Made by a program: the position numbers and the translations under genes
Part shown: in pieces, positions 36,506 to 48,530 of the stretch
Layout of the letters: every line of letters begins with the position of its first letter
How positions within the stretch are numbered: the stretch's first letter is position 1
The notes under the pieces: model-generated
Seen by the model: only the letters and a program-made list of their open reading frames with translations
Told to the model about the DNA's origin: nothing
Databases searched by the model: none
Source: Marasmius tenuissimus
Lineage: Eukaryota > Basidiomycota > Agaricomycetes > Agaricales > Marasmiaceae
DNA: 64,000 nt
Direction of reading: 5' to 3'
Assembly: GCA_029532415.1 (NCBI GenBank)
Contig: JAQOTA010000034.1
Span: 1-64,000, forward strand

Positions 36506-37698
36506 GGCATTGACACAAAGCTCCTTTTTACGTTCTACCGGGAGCTTTCCGTGGTTTGCTGGTAGTTCAGGTGATTCACAAACTAGAATCCGAGGTGCTT
36601 CCTGACTGGAATACGGGCGCCGACTCTTTTGAATTGACTTGGAAGGGTGCGGAGAGCTATTTTCAGAGCTGTTCGCTACAACCTAGGGAAGGATTGCTCC
36701 CGTACGCCCGAGACGCCGCTTCAGCACATGAGAGAGGCACGACTGGGCTTCCCAGCGTTGGTGGATGTCGTAACAACGGCGAAAGTTGGGGTTGCGTGAC
36801 CACAATAATTCGTGAATTCTGCCGTGGTGTGGATCTCATGTACTCCGCTTCCTTGCTGCTTAAATCCTCATACGAGTTTGAACTGTATGGCTATTCGTTT
36901 TCTAGAGCTGTTGATCATGAGAAATGAACAAGTACTACGCACCGGCTCAGGCTCGAAAAAGTTGCATTTCATCCCACTATCCCTAATGTTGCCTCTGCTC
37001 TGTAAGAATTCGACGCGTTGTTTCGAAAATTAACGGTTCTGAGAAGGCATGTTCGTCACAATAGCCGCGAAAGAGCGTCAAATAGGGGAAGAGAATTCGG
37101 CGACGATGGTGGTCGAGATCAGAGTTGGTTGACCAGCGTCAAAAACGGCGCTTGTTCTCAATCCACCACCACCGCCATCTTCCCAGCAGGTCCCAGGACC
37201 ACGCACATCAAGTTCCAGAAATGATACTGGCGAATACAGATTCGCGCGAAACTTGGACTATAAAACTCCCGAAGCGTCCAGAACGTTACTCGAGGACTTG
37301 TCGGTGTCCAACAAATTATTGAAGATTCTGCGGAACCTTTGTACGGTGAGGAAAGACAAAGGGCCACCTCATTTCCATAGATTTTCCTTCAATTGGCTCG
37401 GTACACGGCTCATGCGAAGGTAGCAAAATCTTCGTCGAATCCGAGTCGTATAGCTGACTGGGACTTGTGACGGTCGGAGGGCTCATTCAAGGTGGGTACG
37501 TGAGGCATGTATCATTGCAGCTAACGTTTCAATTTGTTGTTAAAGAACCCAACTCCTCGATAAGATACTCCCGTACAAAACTCTACTTCGCACCACTACG
37601 CCCAGACGTCTGCGTCGTAACGCTCTGAAAAATTTCTAGTCCTTGTCAGCCTTTATCCGAGTCTCTAAGTTCATCACGAATTTCGAATGGAACTCACC
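36506..37698. other. Intergenic stretch, nothing recognised
   Basis: About 1.2 kb upstream of the GH30 gene and downstream of a small secreted-protein gene. The longest open frame (36556-36927, 123 codons) has no motif or splice context that I can support. Confidence 0.35.
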
Positions 37699-38042
37699 TC
37701 AAGGACGATCAGAATGGCTACCAGCTCCACGACTGCTGCAACACTTGACCATAGCCCCCGTATCAACGCTGTTTCCTGGAGGTCCAGAGTTGGGAGAGCA
37801 ATATTTGAACAGCTCGTTAAAGAACGCCTTGTGGTTCACAGCGGCGCAGCAGTCTTTTGTCACTTGGTAGTTGGTACCTCCGCTACCGTCTTTGTTGTTC
37901 GTGCAGACCATGACGCCGCCTAATCGTTGAACGAAGGGTTCAGGTTTCTAGAGTCGAACGGAACGGGGAAATACAAAGACGTACCACCGAGGACGGATGT
38001 AGCGAGGATAGCTTGTGCGAGGACGAGGATAGAGAGACGCAT
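37699..38042 (-). CDS. Small secreted cysteine-containing protein
   Basis: Two exons, 38042-37985 and 37919-37699, joined in phase 1. The protein is about 92 residues with a clear signal peptide (MRLSILVLAQAILATSVLG). The mature part has six cysteines in the order C, CC, C, CC, seen in MVCTNN, TKDCCAAV, FKYCSPN and MVKCCSS. That order differs from the C-CC-C-C-CC-C order of hydrophobins, so I do not call it one. A TATAAAG sits about 85 bp upstream of the start. Function is unknown; secreted small proteins of this kind are often expressed at the hyphal surface or as effectors. Confidence 0.7.
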
Positions 38043-41000
38043 GGTTTAAGGTTCGTGGGTTTGTCGTGTCGTCGTCGTTCGAAGATAAGTTTGATATCGA
38101 CTTGTTGCCCTTCGTTGGACCTCTTTATACCTTGAATGGTTCCAGGCTCTCTATTTCATCGGAGGCTCTGGATGGATCAGTCGCTTCCAGCTCGTGAAGC
38201 GTCGGGCGTTGCAGTGGCGTGCAACTTCAAGTGGAGCCGTCCACGAAAACTCAGGGTGAGTGTTTCGTTTCGATGAATATGGATCCCTGCACTCGTGGAG
38301 CGACCACCTCTGCTCACTTGAAAACAAGCGACAAACTGAACTAGTGAATTGTGGTATCAATCTCTTTGCAGTGCTACTGTCTACTGTGCCTGTGTATGTG
38401 TTTCGACAACTTGGCGAGACTGTTATGGCGGAACTCTTGTCCCTTCAGCGTTGGGCCCCGCTATACAATATCTCGGGTTTCTCGCTCTCGCCATAATCGC
38501 CTCTCGTGCTGTCGACGGCTCCCAGAAGTCTAGCCGCCAACCGACACGAACCAGGACGAAAAGTGCAGTTAGGGCACGGTCAGGGTACTATGGTTCTATA
38601 GTTGACTTTACCGACAAGCTAATCGCACCTGGATTGGTAGATTTCTGCATAAGTAATCATAACTCGGAAACGGAAACTTGAATGGGGTTGTGGTCAAAGC
38701 CATGCTTGTTACTCGAACGGTCACCAAATGATCACGATGTACGTTCGAAATGATGAATGATGAATATACACACAAACGCCAGACTCTTTGACATATTTGG
38801 TTCTGACGATACTTAATCTAGAACCCCACTTCTCTCAACCCGGTACACTTCAAGTTGACACAACACAACTAGGCCGGATGGCCTCTGATCTCAGGCAGCC
38901 TCTGCCACCGGCGAAGCTCAAGCCAAAGCTACCGGTGATATCATCCCCCTCAATCCCGTCGGAGACGTCGTTGCGACCCAACCAGTCCTAGCGGGTATTC
39001 TACCAAGCCGGCAACGGCGACCTCATCGGTGCGTGTACCTGGACTATTCTCCGACGGTCAACGCACCGGGTCCATGGTCATCGTTCCTCGGCCGGAATTT
39101 TTCTCTGGATTGCCTATTGCTGCTACCAATCAGACTGCAGGATTTCAAGACCCAGGAGAAGTAGGCGCCATATTGCTCTCCCCTAAGGTCCTCTTTCATC
39201 TCGCTGACGGTTGAACTCGCTTCAGATTCAGAGTTTTTCGAAATGGGTCCATGGGGCAAACTGCACCGTGTGCATTGACTTCGGTACGACGCTGTTTCAA
39301 GAAGCAAGTTTATATACGCGCTGGTGAGCGCTGGCGAGCGTAGGAGAGCTGGAATTCGGGTTGGATTCCAGTCGGCCAGCTTCAGGAACGCTGTCTCCGA
39401 GGCTATCTGGCAGAATGGGGCTTGAAGTCTCGCCTCGTTGAGACTCTACATGAAATACCTCACTTAGAGCGTCTACGTAGTACGATTTCCTTTCACTTCT
39501 CGAATCCACTTCCGTGTTTTATGTTAAAAAGTACCCTTTCGTTTGTGAATGCGGCTCTGGAGCTGAATAGGTAGGGACTTCGCGACGTATACATAAGTGT
39601 CAAGAACTATAGTAGCTCACCGTTCGAGAAACTACTCCTTCACCTGCTCCGCATACAGTAGAAACGAATCTTTGTATATCGTCGGGTACAGCATGCAACA
39701 CAATATCTTGAACCCCCGAATTCATAGGGATCCTCCCTCTCTCGACCCTTCAGCACCATCATCCTATCCTTCGCCCACTGAGGCTCCGTCTGATCATGGT
39801 CCAGACTGTCGGAGCGCACCACTATATCCTCGTAAAGCCGCTTGGCTGGGGTCATATAGCTGGCCTGTATAGGTGATACCTCGCGATCGAATTGAACGAC
39901 GATATCCTCGGCACGCCTTTTCGATCTAAATTCCCCTTGACTCATTGTGAGCGGGCGAACGAAGGGGGCTTGTGTGACCGCCCCAATTCAAGACTGCTGA
40001 CCAGGCGAGCGACACATCAACTAAGGGAAATCATCAAACAAACCAGTAAAACCGTCAAGATTTCTCGGTACTCCAGTCATATCATCTGAGAGCTCCGTGT
40101 TGATAGTGGTAATACCAACTGCGTGTCTTACTCTCTCTGTCGTAGTTCGGTTCTCTTGGTCACCGTCGTCTCTGTCGGCGGAGAAAAGCAAGCATTGCTT
40201 GAATGCCTCAAAGACTGATATACAAGCGGCGGAAAAGACAGACATACCTTGATCGATGGCTCCTGGCAGCGTGACCACGATGTTTTCCTGCTCAGTCTGG
40301 CCAGGACTGCGTGTTTCTACCTTCTGAAGCACTTCAAAATGATGCGAAACCAAGAGGAAGATAACTCGCATCTCCGCTACGAGCAGGGCGCGAATTGGCG
40401 TCTCGGGAATGCTCAGTGGAGTAGGCTGATTGGGCAAGGTCGATAGGAAGCCACATCTCTCGAACTGGGAAGCAACTCGACGTCTCTGGTAGTCGTACGT
40501 TCTCTCTGCCGTGCGCTGCTACAATTCCTCTCTGTTCCGTTTACCTCCTGGCAACCGTCTCATTCTCGATAGCTCTTTCTCCTTTGCTTGGTTTTGCTGG
40601 CCGTTGACTTCTGGCGACTCCATCCTCTCGTGGTGATGATTTGGATCTTGTGAAGGTCCGAGTGAGAAAGAGACGCGGTTCCGATGTGACAGAAGCTGAA
40701 GAGGAGCAACCTGCTGAGCGGCACGAGAGTTTGACCATGAAATCAGGTGGGAGAATCCTAGTAGATCCTGGCATAATCAGGGTACGAAATTGTTCCTAGT
40801 TTTGAGAGTCTTGCTGTGAGTCGCGACCATCTTGATTCAGAACTCCATCGGCTGCGGCTGGTGCTGTCATGTTCTACAATACGACTGGGGTATCTCCGCA
40901 TTCTGAGGTCAGAATTCGTAACAGACGTGAGAATGAAAACTGATAGAGAATCTATAATAACTTGCCAGCAAGAAAGTATAATCTCTTATCCATTAGCGCT

Positions 41001-41138
41001 TGATGTGCCCTGAGACATGAGAGGAGAAAATAATTGAGAGCTGCGGTCAACTTTGACGATCGGTAACCTGGAAGGAGAGGGCCGAGGAGAAGGGAGCTCA
41101 AGCGCTCAACAAGCGCGCGTCGACAGTCTTAACCCAAA
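38043..41138. other. Gene-poor stretch with short unassigned frames
   Basis: About 3.1 kb in which I could not build an exon chain. The longest frame (40021-40437, minus, 138 codons) has no recognisable motif. From about 40900 to 41080 the sequence is similar to 46540-46720: both hold ACAGACGT, GATAGAGRATCT and TTTGACGATCGGTAACCTG in the same order. This marks the left end of the duplicated NLR-associated block. Confidence 0.4.
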
Positions 41139-42500
41139 CCATCACCACGATACGACGACTTACGACGACCACACATGGAAATGCCCAGCATAGTCTCTTC
41201 AATATCCTCGGTGACGCCAAGACTTTTCTGACTCTCTAACTCGTCGAAACGTACCATCCTAAAACGCAGATTTGACCCGCGAATATCACTGACAACGGAA
41301 CGGGGATAGAAAGAACGAGGGGTTTCCTTCGCCGGATGGTGAGTATGCCAATTACTTTCACCTCGATTTTTGTCAACGATTATTCTTTCCGAGATAGCAA
41401 ATGGCTCGGTGAACGCGCAACGGATACATGGGCATCCGTCTCCAGGTTCTCCGTATCCTTGAAACTTTACACTCGGATACGCCATGACACGTAATTTCTG
41501 TCGTGAAACACCTCTCGGTAGCCTATGAGCGCTTGAGCACTCCTTCCCCCCAACAACGCGGCACCTTCTTGACATAACCACCTCCACGACCTGACCCATC
41601 CTGAAGATAACAACGACTTCCTACTCGCTCCAATAAGCCCCCAGCGGTCTGCTTCTCACCCCAACGGATCCGCCTTTCGTCATAATCGAAATCAGTGTCG
41701 CCTCTAAACAGTCGGACACATGTATTACCCCCTCGACGACGAGGTCTTTGGTGCACCATCCGAGAAGCGAAGGATTCTATATCCACCAAGCTCCCCTTCG
41801 CATCACACGATTACCCTCGACAAATTCTGCTGGAGACTCGTCAACGTCGCACCACACAGCCAAATGTCAGTATCTTACTGTCGCAGTAGCACGGTCTCCT
41901 CTCCCTTCGGCTCTTTGTGCCCCAGATGGAACCGCTCTTCTGAGTCCTTGTGTACCAGCTCCAAACGATTCCGCCTCAGCACCTTTGCCGTCACCACGGC
42001 CACCCCCTTCCTTCTACTTTCTGTTCGTTATGTTGAGCGTGAAACGGCTACCCAAAGCATCTAAAATGGCTCGGATGCTTAGCAAAGCAGCAACGACGCG
42101 ACCTCGGACTCACGGAGCCGCAGCTCGATATCCTTGCCAACGAGAAGACCAGCGGTGTTTGCTCTAGTTGGGTCGGGTTTCGTGCTTCATTGCCCGGACC
42201 AACAAGAGAAGTTTTGGACAAACTACGGAAATCGACCTCACGGCGGTGTTCTTTCGTAGATGCCGATATCGCGCGTAGCAGACTTCCGCTTCCTTCTGAG
42301 AGGAAGGTTGTGGCTCGGGATTGACGGGAACTGTTTTGGAAGTTGATGGCGTGGGCGGCGAAAGCTGTGAGGATTCCCTTCCTTGTTATCTGGTTGTTCG
42401 TATTGATTGCCCGATGTTGCTAGGATGACGGTGATCAGCATGTGCACAGGTCTTCGAATCCTTTGCAGGTACAGATGGTAGGAGAAAGGAGGAAGTACTC
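41139..42500 (+). pseudogene. Decayed coding block and NACHT tail remnant upstream of NACHT gene 1
   Basis: The start, AAACCATCACCACGATAC at 41137-41154, recurs at 49783. After it both copies give a related but broken peptide: HGNAQHSLFNILGDAKTFLTL here, VQQALFTISLNNHTDFSSLI in the other. The latter looks like an F-box-like helical protein of mushrooms, with low confidence. Text near 41990-42030 matches 51205-51250. The 42320-42440 segment (LMAWAAKAVRIPFLVIWLF) matches 52630-52730 (LALWVAKLVRTPFFVIYSL), the C-terminal part of the decayed NACHT copy. It is therefore a collapsed version of the 49.8-52.8 kb block. Confidence 0.5.
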
Positions 42501-42764
42501 GGAATGATAGCGAGTAGAGTATGCACGAAAGCACATGTTCATAAACAGTGATCGGTCACCCGCCCATAGAAGCTGTCAGCGAGTGCCGAAATAGATGTCA
42601 ACATGTTTCTCTTCATACGTTTGCAACGTGTTCTCAACACTTTCACCCCTACCACCACCATCATCTCGCGCCGTTGAACACCTTCCTTACTCCCTCGCCT
42701 CCCTCAGCTCCGACAGTCGTGCTCATCCAGTGAGAATAACGAAGCACGAGGAATCGTCTGGGAA

Positions 42765-45742
42765 ATGGGTTGTGGTTTAATACGGTCGTGGTTGGCCCGA
42801 CTAGGGAAGCGCATGCAACACACCCAGGCTCACGAGCGAGAAACGTCGCTTGACAACATCAACCAGGGACAGGTCGACATCGAGCGGTGCCGTGTCATGC
42901 AGCCCCCACGGCCTACTCACGACACCAACTTGGGTACGCAGGCGTCCACGCAAAATACCCAGCCTCATGACCAAGAACCGTTGCTCGACGGCATCAACCA
43001 GGGACAGGTCGACAACGAGCAGTGTCATGTCATGCAGCCCCTACGAAGTCCTCACGACACCGGCTTGGGTACGCAGCCGCCCACGCAAAGCACCCGCACC
43101 TTGAGTACGCTGGTCCCCACGCAGAATACCAACACTGGCTGGGGTACGCAGAACAATAACCACTCGGGGATCCAGAACATCCGCTATGATGGGCAGATTG
43201 GCCAGGTACTATCAGGAGGGAAAGTGGATCTGCACTTTAACACGACGGGATCCAAGGGTGAGTTACCTGCCTTGTGTTTCGACTGGAAGTAACCTGATGT
43301 CATCTTCCTAATTTCAGGACTTGAACGCCTCTCAGACAAAATTGCCGGCGTAGGGGCATCTCACAAAGCGGAGCACCAGTTCTCGCGTGGGGAGTGCCTC
43401 GAGGGTACTCGCGAAACGGGACTTGCGGTCATCCACGATTGGGCATCGGCAAAGGGACCTGAGGCGCTCCCAATATGCTGGCTCTCGGGACCTGCCGGGG
43501 TTGGAAAATCTGCGATTGCTCTCACCATCGCCAAAGACTTGGAGAACCTGGGCCTTCTCGCCTCTTCATTCTTCTTCTTCCGATCAGACGCGAAACGCAA
43601 CAATCCCTCTGCCCTCGTCCTCACCATCGCCCATGAATTTGCCACCACGACTCCACTGGTGCAAGATTGCATCGAGAAAAGGATCTCGGCAAACCCTAAG
43701 ATTCTGGAAGCGAGTCTAGAAGAACAATTTCGTGAGCTGGTCATAACACCCGCCCGAATGTGGAGTACAGAGAGATCTCAGTGCGACACCCTGGCTGCTC
43801 CCAACATCGTCATCATTGATGGGCTGGACGAGTGTGGGGATGAGGAAACCCAGTTGCGCATCCTTTCGATCATCAAACTTTCTCCCTATCAACAGACACC
43901 GCAGTTCCCACTACGATTTCTCATATGCAGTCGACCCGAAGCTTGGATTCGGGAAGCGTTCTCTGACGAACCCCTCCTTCAGCTCTCGGAAAACGTTGTT
44001 TTGGATGACTCACCGGAGGCCCGCGAAGACATCAGGCGATTTTATCGCCACCACTTTCAAGAAATTACCACCAGTCGAAAGTACCGCCAAGTCCAGTTTC
44101 CGAGTCCCTGGCCTTCGGAGCAGGACCTCGAGACCCTAGTTGGGAGATCATGCGCCCAGTTTGTGTATGCCACGACTTCAGTCAAGTTTATCAAGCTTGC
44201 ATATGGTCATCCTATCACACAGCTTCACATCATCCTTGACAGTGCTGCAGAACGGCCCCGACCATCCAAGTCACCTTACCATGATCTCGATTGCCTCTAC
44301 CAAGTCATACTCAGTGCCAACCCCGTTTATGATGAACTCATTCTCATCCTCGTGGCTATCATCCTACTTCCAAAAAATGAGGCGGAACCAACTCCAGCAG
44401 TGATTGAGGCAGTACTAGGACTGCCCTCTGGACAGGTGGATGTGACATTACGAGGAATGTACTCGGTGCTGAAGATAGGCGGCTGGAAAGATAAGATTGA
44501 GCTGTACCACACATCCTTCCGGGATTACCTGCTTGACCACACAAGGTCAGGCATTGACATTGCCACACTGGAACATATCATTGCACATCGGTGGTTACAG
44601 AGTCTTTCAATTGATAGGTTGCGGAATTTGAGGTATGGGTCTGTCTACCATCTATGTGAAAGTTTGCTTATGCATAGTGTTTACCCATGCACTCTCAGTA
44701 ATGGCCAATTTTATGATGATCCATGCTTTGATGCTCAGGGATGGAGATACCTCTGCATATCAATCCCTCAACCCACTCAAGATCTGTTGGATGATCTATG
44801 GAGTGTGGACTTGGGTGCTGTCTTGAGTTGGTATCTAGATGCAGATCCTGTGTCTTGGACTGAGCGTTTTGAAGACCTGGTGCCCTGGGTGAGAAAATAT
44901 GTGAGTGCCACTATCTAATTCTACTTGTTGTCCTGAAATACAATCTAAAGTATCTTTGTTCCAGCCTTGTTGTGCAACAGATGATCAGAATGAAGTGGCT
45001 CTTGTAGAGGCCCTAGTGCACAGATTACAAGAACTACCAAGGTGTTTCCATGTTGAATGGCATCCAGGTGCTGAACCACAACGCAACATTAGATACAGAG
45101 TGGCTGAATGTGCTACGGAATGTCCAGCCCACATCAAACTGGACACTGGCAGCATTGATTGGGATCAACAACCTGTCCTCCTCTCAGAATGCCATTGTGA
45201 TCTCTCAGGAGAACACAAGTCCCACAATCCACAGCACATTGCATACCAGGATGCCTGTATGGAATATGCCAAGGCTCTCACCTCCAAATTTGCTGAGATG
45301 ATTGCCCAAGGCAAAAGGAGAGAGGAAGGCTCTAGAATTTGGTTGGATGGCATCTTCCACAATCTAGTAGGGTCAGCACTCCTGAAGCAGTGTCATCTCA
45401 GTACAGAGCTGTTTTTGCTCTGTCAGACTTTCTTCAAACTTGTGAAAGGCTACCCACTTGTTTTTGATTTTGTTCAAGAACAGTATGGAGGTACTGCACT
45501 AGTGAAAGGAAGGGCAAACCTGCTCAAGTGGATTGAGGTGAGTGTGGTTTGTTCTTGGTCATATCCCTCTGGTCCCTGTCATATCATTTTGCTGGAATTG
45601 ATGTTCACCCTTTTTATAGTCATTCCCGGATAAATTTGCTGAAGAACGCGAAGCTCTCAAAGTCGAGTGGCTTGCATTGCCATGGGACAAAGAGGATCAG
45701 GAACCCAAAAGACATGGAAGACAGTGGTTTGTTCTGAAATGA
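42765..45742 (+). CDS. NACHT-domain NLR-like protein 1
   Basis: STAND-type NTPase, the architecture of fungal NLR-like immune or incompatibility receptors. Exons 42765-43257, 43318-44900, 44965-45537 and 45620-45742 sum to 2772 nt (923 aa). Residues 21-110 are two 45-residue direct repeats. Next comes a Gly/Asn-rich motif (NTNTGWGTQNNNHSGIQN...QVLSGGKVDLHFNTTG) that ends exon 1. The NACHT domain has Walker A GPAGVGKSAIA and Walker B NIVIIDGLDECGDE, then RFLICSRPEAWI (sensor region) and a winged-helix-like tail LYHTSFRDYLLDH. The last 230 residues are shared with the other two NACHT genes (ECHCDLSGEH...AYQDACMEYAKAL, then FPDKFAEEREALKVEWLALPW). No WD40, ankyrin or TPR repeats are visible. The 3' half is strongly CpG-depleted. 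It is collinear with NACHT 2 in every intron. Confidence 0.92.
42825..43094 (+). repeat. In-frame tandem duplication, 2 x 135 bp, in NACHT gene 1
   Basis: Units 42825-42959 and 42960-43094, each 45 codons. Both encode the pattern ...NINQGQVD..., then HVMQP or RVMQP, then HDT-LGTQ-, with clear divergence between them. NACHT gene 2 lacks this region altogether: its first Met lies just before the Gly/Asn-rich motif. Confidence 0.9.
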
Positions 45743-46988
45743 ACACTTTGGGATGGTTTGACTGCAACTGCCCCCAATTGTGAGTAGCTCATTGTTGTAA
45801 TTGAATCTGGATTTTAAACTCACCTTCATGCAGCTCATGAAGCCCTATGGGAGGAAGGTGCAAATGTTGGTGCTTCTTGTGGTGCAAAGCAATGATCTGA
45901 AGTAGAAGGGTGAATCAAATTGACTCTGTTCGAGATATCAGACAAAATAGATGGAAATGGGGCTGCCTCAGAGCTCTGTGGATGGTGAATTTGCAGGCTG
46001 TAATGGTGGCTTGTCTTGCGAATGTTTGCTCCAGATGGTCAATGCACACCATGGTGCATCTCAACACTTCCAACATACTTTGTTAGCCGGTCATCTCTCA
46101 ATATAATTATTCCAGTGGCCACAATGATTGCCTTGAATATGATTATGTATTCATGGGCTGAGCCACGTCTACTATAGCTAGGAAATAAATACCTCTTTGG
46201 TGTCTAGGTACGAGCAATACCAGGCTGGCGACTACATCTCCTCGTGCTACGTAGTAGAGTGAGTCTTGAAGGGTCTTGAAGAGGAATGGAAACACATTTG
46301 CAACGTATCAGAGATCGACTCGAGAGGAGGAGCTTATCGACCGATGCGAGAAGAAGACGAAAAGTTGGTGAGAGCACCGGTAAGCAAATCCTAGTGTATT
46401 AATCACCGTACGAGGGTGTATTTGGCCTTGACAATTTGCTGTGACCTCAACTACTGCAAGCTGGATTGCATCTGCTTGGGCTGGTCCAGTCAGATTCTGG
46501 CACGATTAGACGTGGAGGTTTCCTGATCACGTTGAATGGCAGGCTATGGCAGGGCAGGATCCGGAACAGACGTAAGATTAGACACTGATAGAGGATCTGC
46601 ATTGACCTACTGGCGAAAAAGTACGTGTTCGTGTACACTGTAGCATTTGCTATTTCACGAGATGAGATGGGAGAGAGACTGAGAGCTGCAGTCAATTTTG
46701 ACGATCGGTAACCTGACAGAAGAGTGTCCGTGAGAATCTTTGCAAGTCACTGAGGCCGGGCGCTCTTGGGCGCTTATCTTCCTTTCCACTTCAACTCGAA
46801 GCGTCTCAGAGTTCCATAGCCCAGAGACTTCGCAAACGGAGAAATAAAATAGATTTCACCATTTTCGTATCAAACGAAACACAACAGATACAATACAACC
46901 CTTGGCCCAATGAGTACCTAGCTCTACATTCAAGTTCTCAGGCAGTCGATGTTGACGTATTGACGTTGTACGTGACAACCCCAGGGCT
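45743..46988. other. Region between NACHT 1 and the DUF6534-type gene
   Basis: No supported gene. The first 300 bp keep the CpG-poor composition of the NACHT 1 tail. The 46540-46760 part is similar to 40900-41100, so a fragment of the duplicated NLR flank lies here. Confidence 0.4.
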
Positions 46989-48530
46989 CTATACCGTGTC
47001 CAACTTCTAGTGAAAAAACGGTGAGTGAGGGAGCCAGGCAGCAAGAGTATCGTTCCCGGCACTTACCACGGAATTCATCGGGCAATCACCATTCCAAGAG
47101 TCTTCGGTGCTTTCCTCACCTTCGACCTGCTGAACCCCACTAACATCCCCCGAGCAACCAACTCTACTGGTCTCGATGGTAAGAAGCACCATACTATTGG
47201 TTTCATTCATGCCGCTGGGATCTTTCGATTGACCACGTCCGCATCCCCGAGAGTTGTGTATCTGTATCCGGCTATTGAACACCACCATCATCGAGTTGGA
47301 GTACAACTTGGCCAGAACCAAGTCGGGAGCAATATGGTAGTTCTTGTTGGACATGACGACGAAGAGAATGAGGTGAAGTGAAGTGACGACGGCTATGTGG
47401 AAGAGAGTACTCAGAAATTCGGGACCCATGCAGAGACAGAGAACTAGGGGATACTGGGCGTACCTGTGAGACTACCAGTTTCCATCGTCAGTCTGATAAC
47501 GCGGTTCACGAGATTCCGAGTCTCCTTGAAGCGCAAGTTGCACCTAGAAAGCTAAGGGAAGGAATTTGAGCCACCGAAGCGCCGGACCACGCATCAACTC
47601 GCCCAAGTTGAGAAACTTACCACATAGGTCATCGAGCACGCGATGAGGATATCGCAAAACGCACACCCTGCAAGCCAGATCTGGGATCGCGTCAAAAAAA
47701 TCAGCAATGTAATCTAGGAATGAAAAGCAACCAAAGCTCACTGCTACGACAGGAACCATACTCTTATCCTCTGCGACGTTCGACCATGTTGCATTCTTTT
47801 TCGCGAATATCGCGGTCGTTACAGCAGCTGCCAGCTGTGTGAGCGCTGTCTGTAGGAAGCTCAATCAGTTCGGAATATTTCTAAGCCTAAGGAGTGAGAG
47901 CACGAACGACGACGACGGAGACTGAAAGAATCTTTGATCGCGAGAGGAGGAATATCCGGTATGCGAAGAATACCTGAACCGTGAAAGCAACTGGAGAACG
48001 ACTGGAGTGAATGGTCATAAAAACCAGCTCCATGATATACACTCACCGAGACCGGGCAAAATACATGCATGAAACCATAGGAGGTGGATCTCGTTCAGAG
48101 CCTTCATGCTTCCGTACCCGTAAGCAAATATCTCGAACACATCATGAGTGACCAAGATCGTCTGAGCAAGCTCGACGATATAAATTCCATAGACCAGCAG
48201 CTGAAATTTCAGGGCATCGTTCGGGAACGCATTGTAATAAAGGTCTTTGGAGTTGTGCATTAGCCACTGTGCCGGTTTGATTGAAGCGAACCATACTCAC
48301 AGATTTGTACGCTCAGAGCTCCAAAGAGTCCGTAGTTGAACAAGTAGCCGACCAACTACACAAGGAAATTCCGACTGGTTAGATGATCGCTCTAGACGCA
48401 GTGAAGGTCAGAGCAAACTCACGAATGGACCTGTCCTGCAGCAACGTCGATCAGCCGTCCTCGAAGTAAAGGGAAGAAATCATACTTACGTGGCAGCGAT
48501 TGTGGAGGGGATTTCAAGAGGACTGGACAT
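46989..48530 (-). CDS. DUF6534-type multi-pass membrane protein
   Basis: A seven-helix-like protein common and multiplied in mushrooms, of unknown function. The minus-strand start is MSSPLEIPSTIAATT, then a 13-nt exon (48423-48435) adds TGPF before LVGYLFNYGLFGALSVQIYLYYNAFPNDALKFQ. Family blocks are VYGIYIVELAQTILVTHDVF, NEIHLLWFHACILPG, VAFTVQVFFAYRIFLLSRSKIL, ALTQLAAAVTTAIFAKK, IWLAGCAFCDILIACSMTYVL, RNLVNRVIRLTMETGSLTG and AKLYSNSMMVVFNSRIQI. The end is uncertain: an extra splice (GTAAGT at about 47064 to CACTAG at about 47010) gives a stop at 46989, while reading through stops at 47007. It sits inside the NLR cluster, in opposite orientation to NACHT 1 and 2. Several junctions were checked and kept frame. 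Confidence 0.8.
48423..48435 (-). other. 13-nt microexon of the DUF6534-type gene
   Basis: GACAGGTCCATTC lies between GTTGCTGCAG and GTGAGT on the minus strand. It completes Thr and adds Gly-Pro-Phe in phase (AC|G ACA GGT CCA TTC). Confidence 0.75.

Noticed and set aside
37699..38042. Hydrophobin
   Set aside because: The cysteine order (C, CC, C, CC; six in total) does not fit the eight-cysteine hydrophobin pattern.
40021..40437. 138-codon minus-strand frame as a gene
   Set aside because: No recognisable motif, no neighbouring exons and no clear composition signal. It lies in a stretch rich in decayed duplicates.
44905..45633. Separate gene starting MPLSNSTCC after NACHT gene 1
   Set aside because: It is the third exon of NACHT 1 read through its flanking introns. 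The same module is fused in NACHT 2 and NACHT 3.
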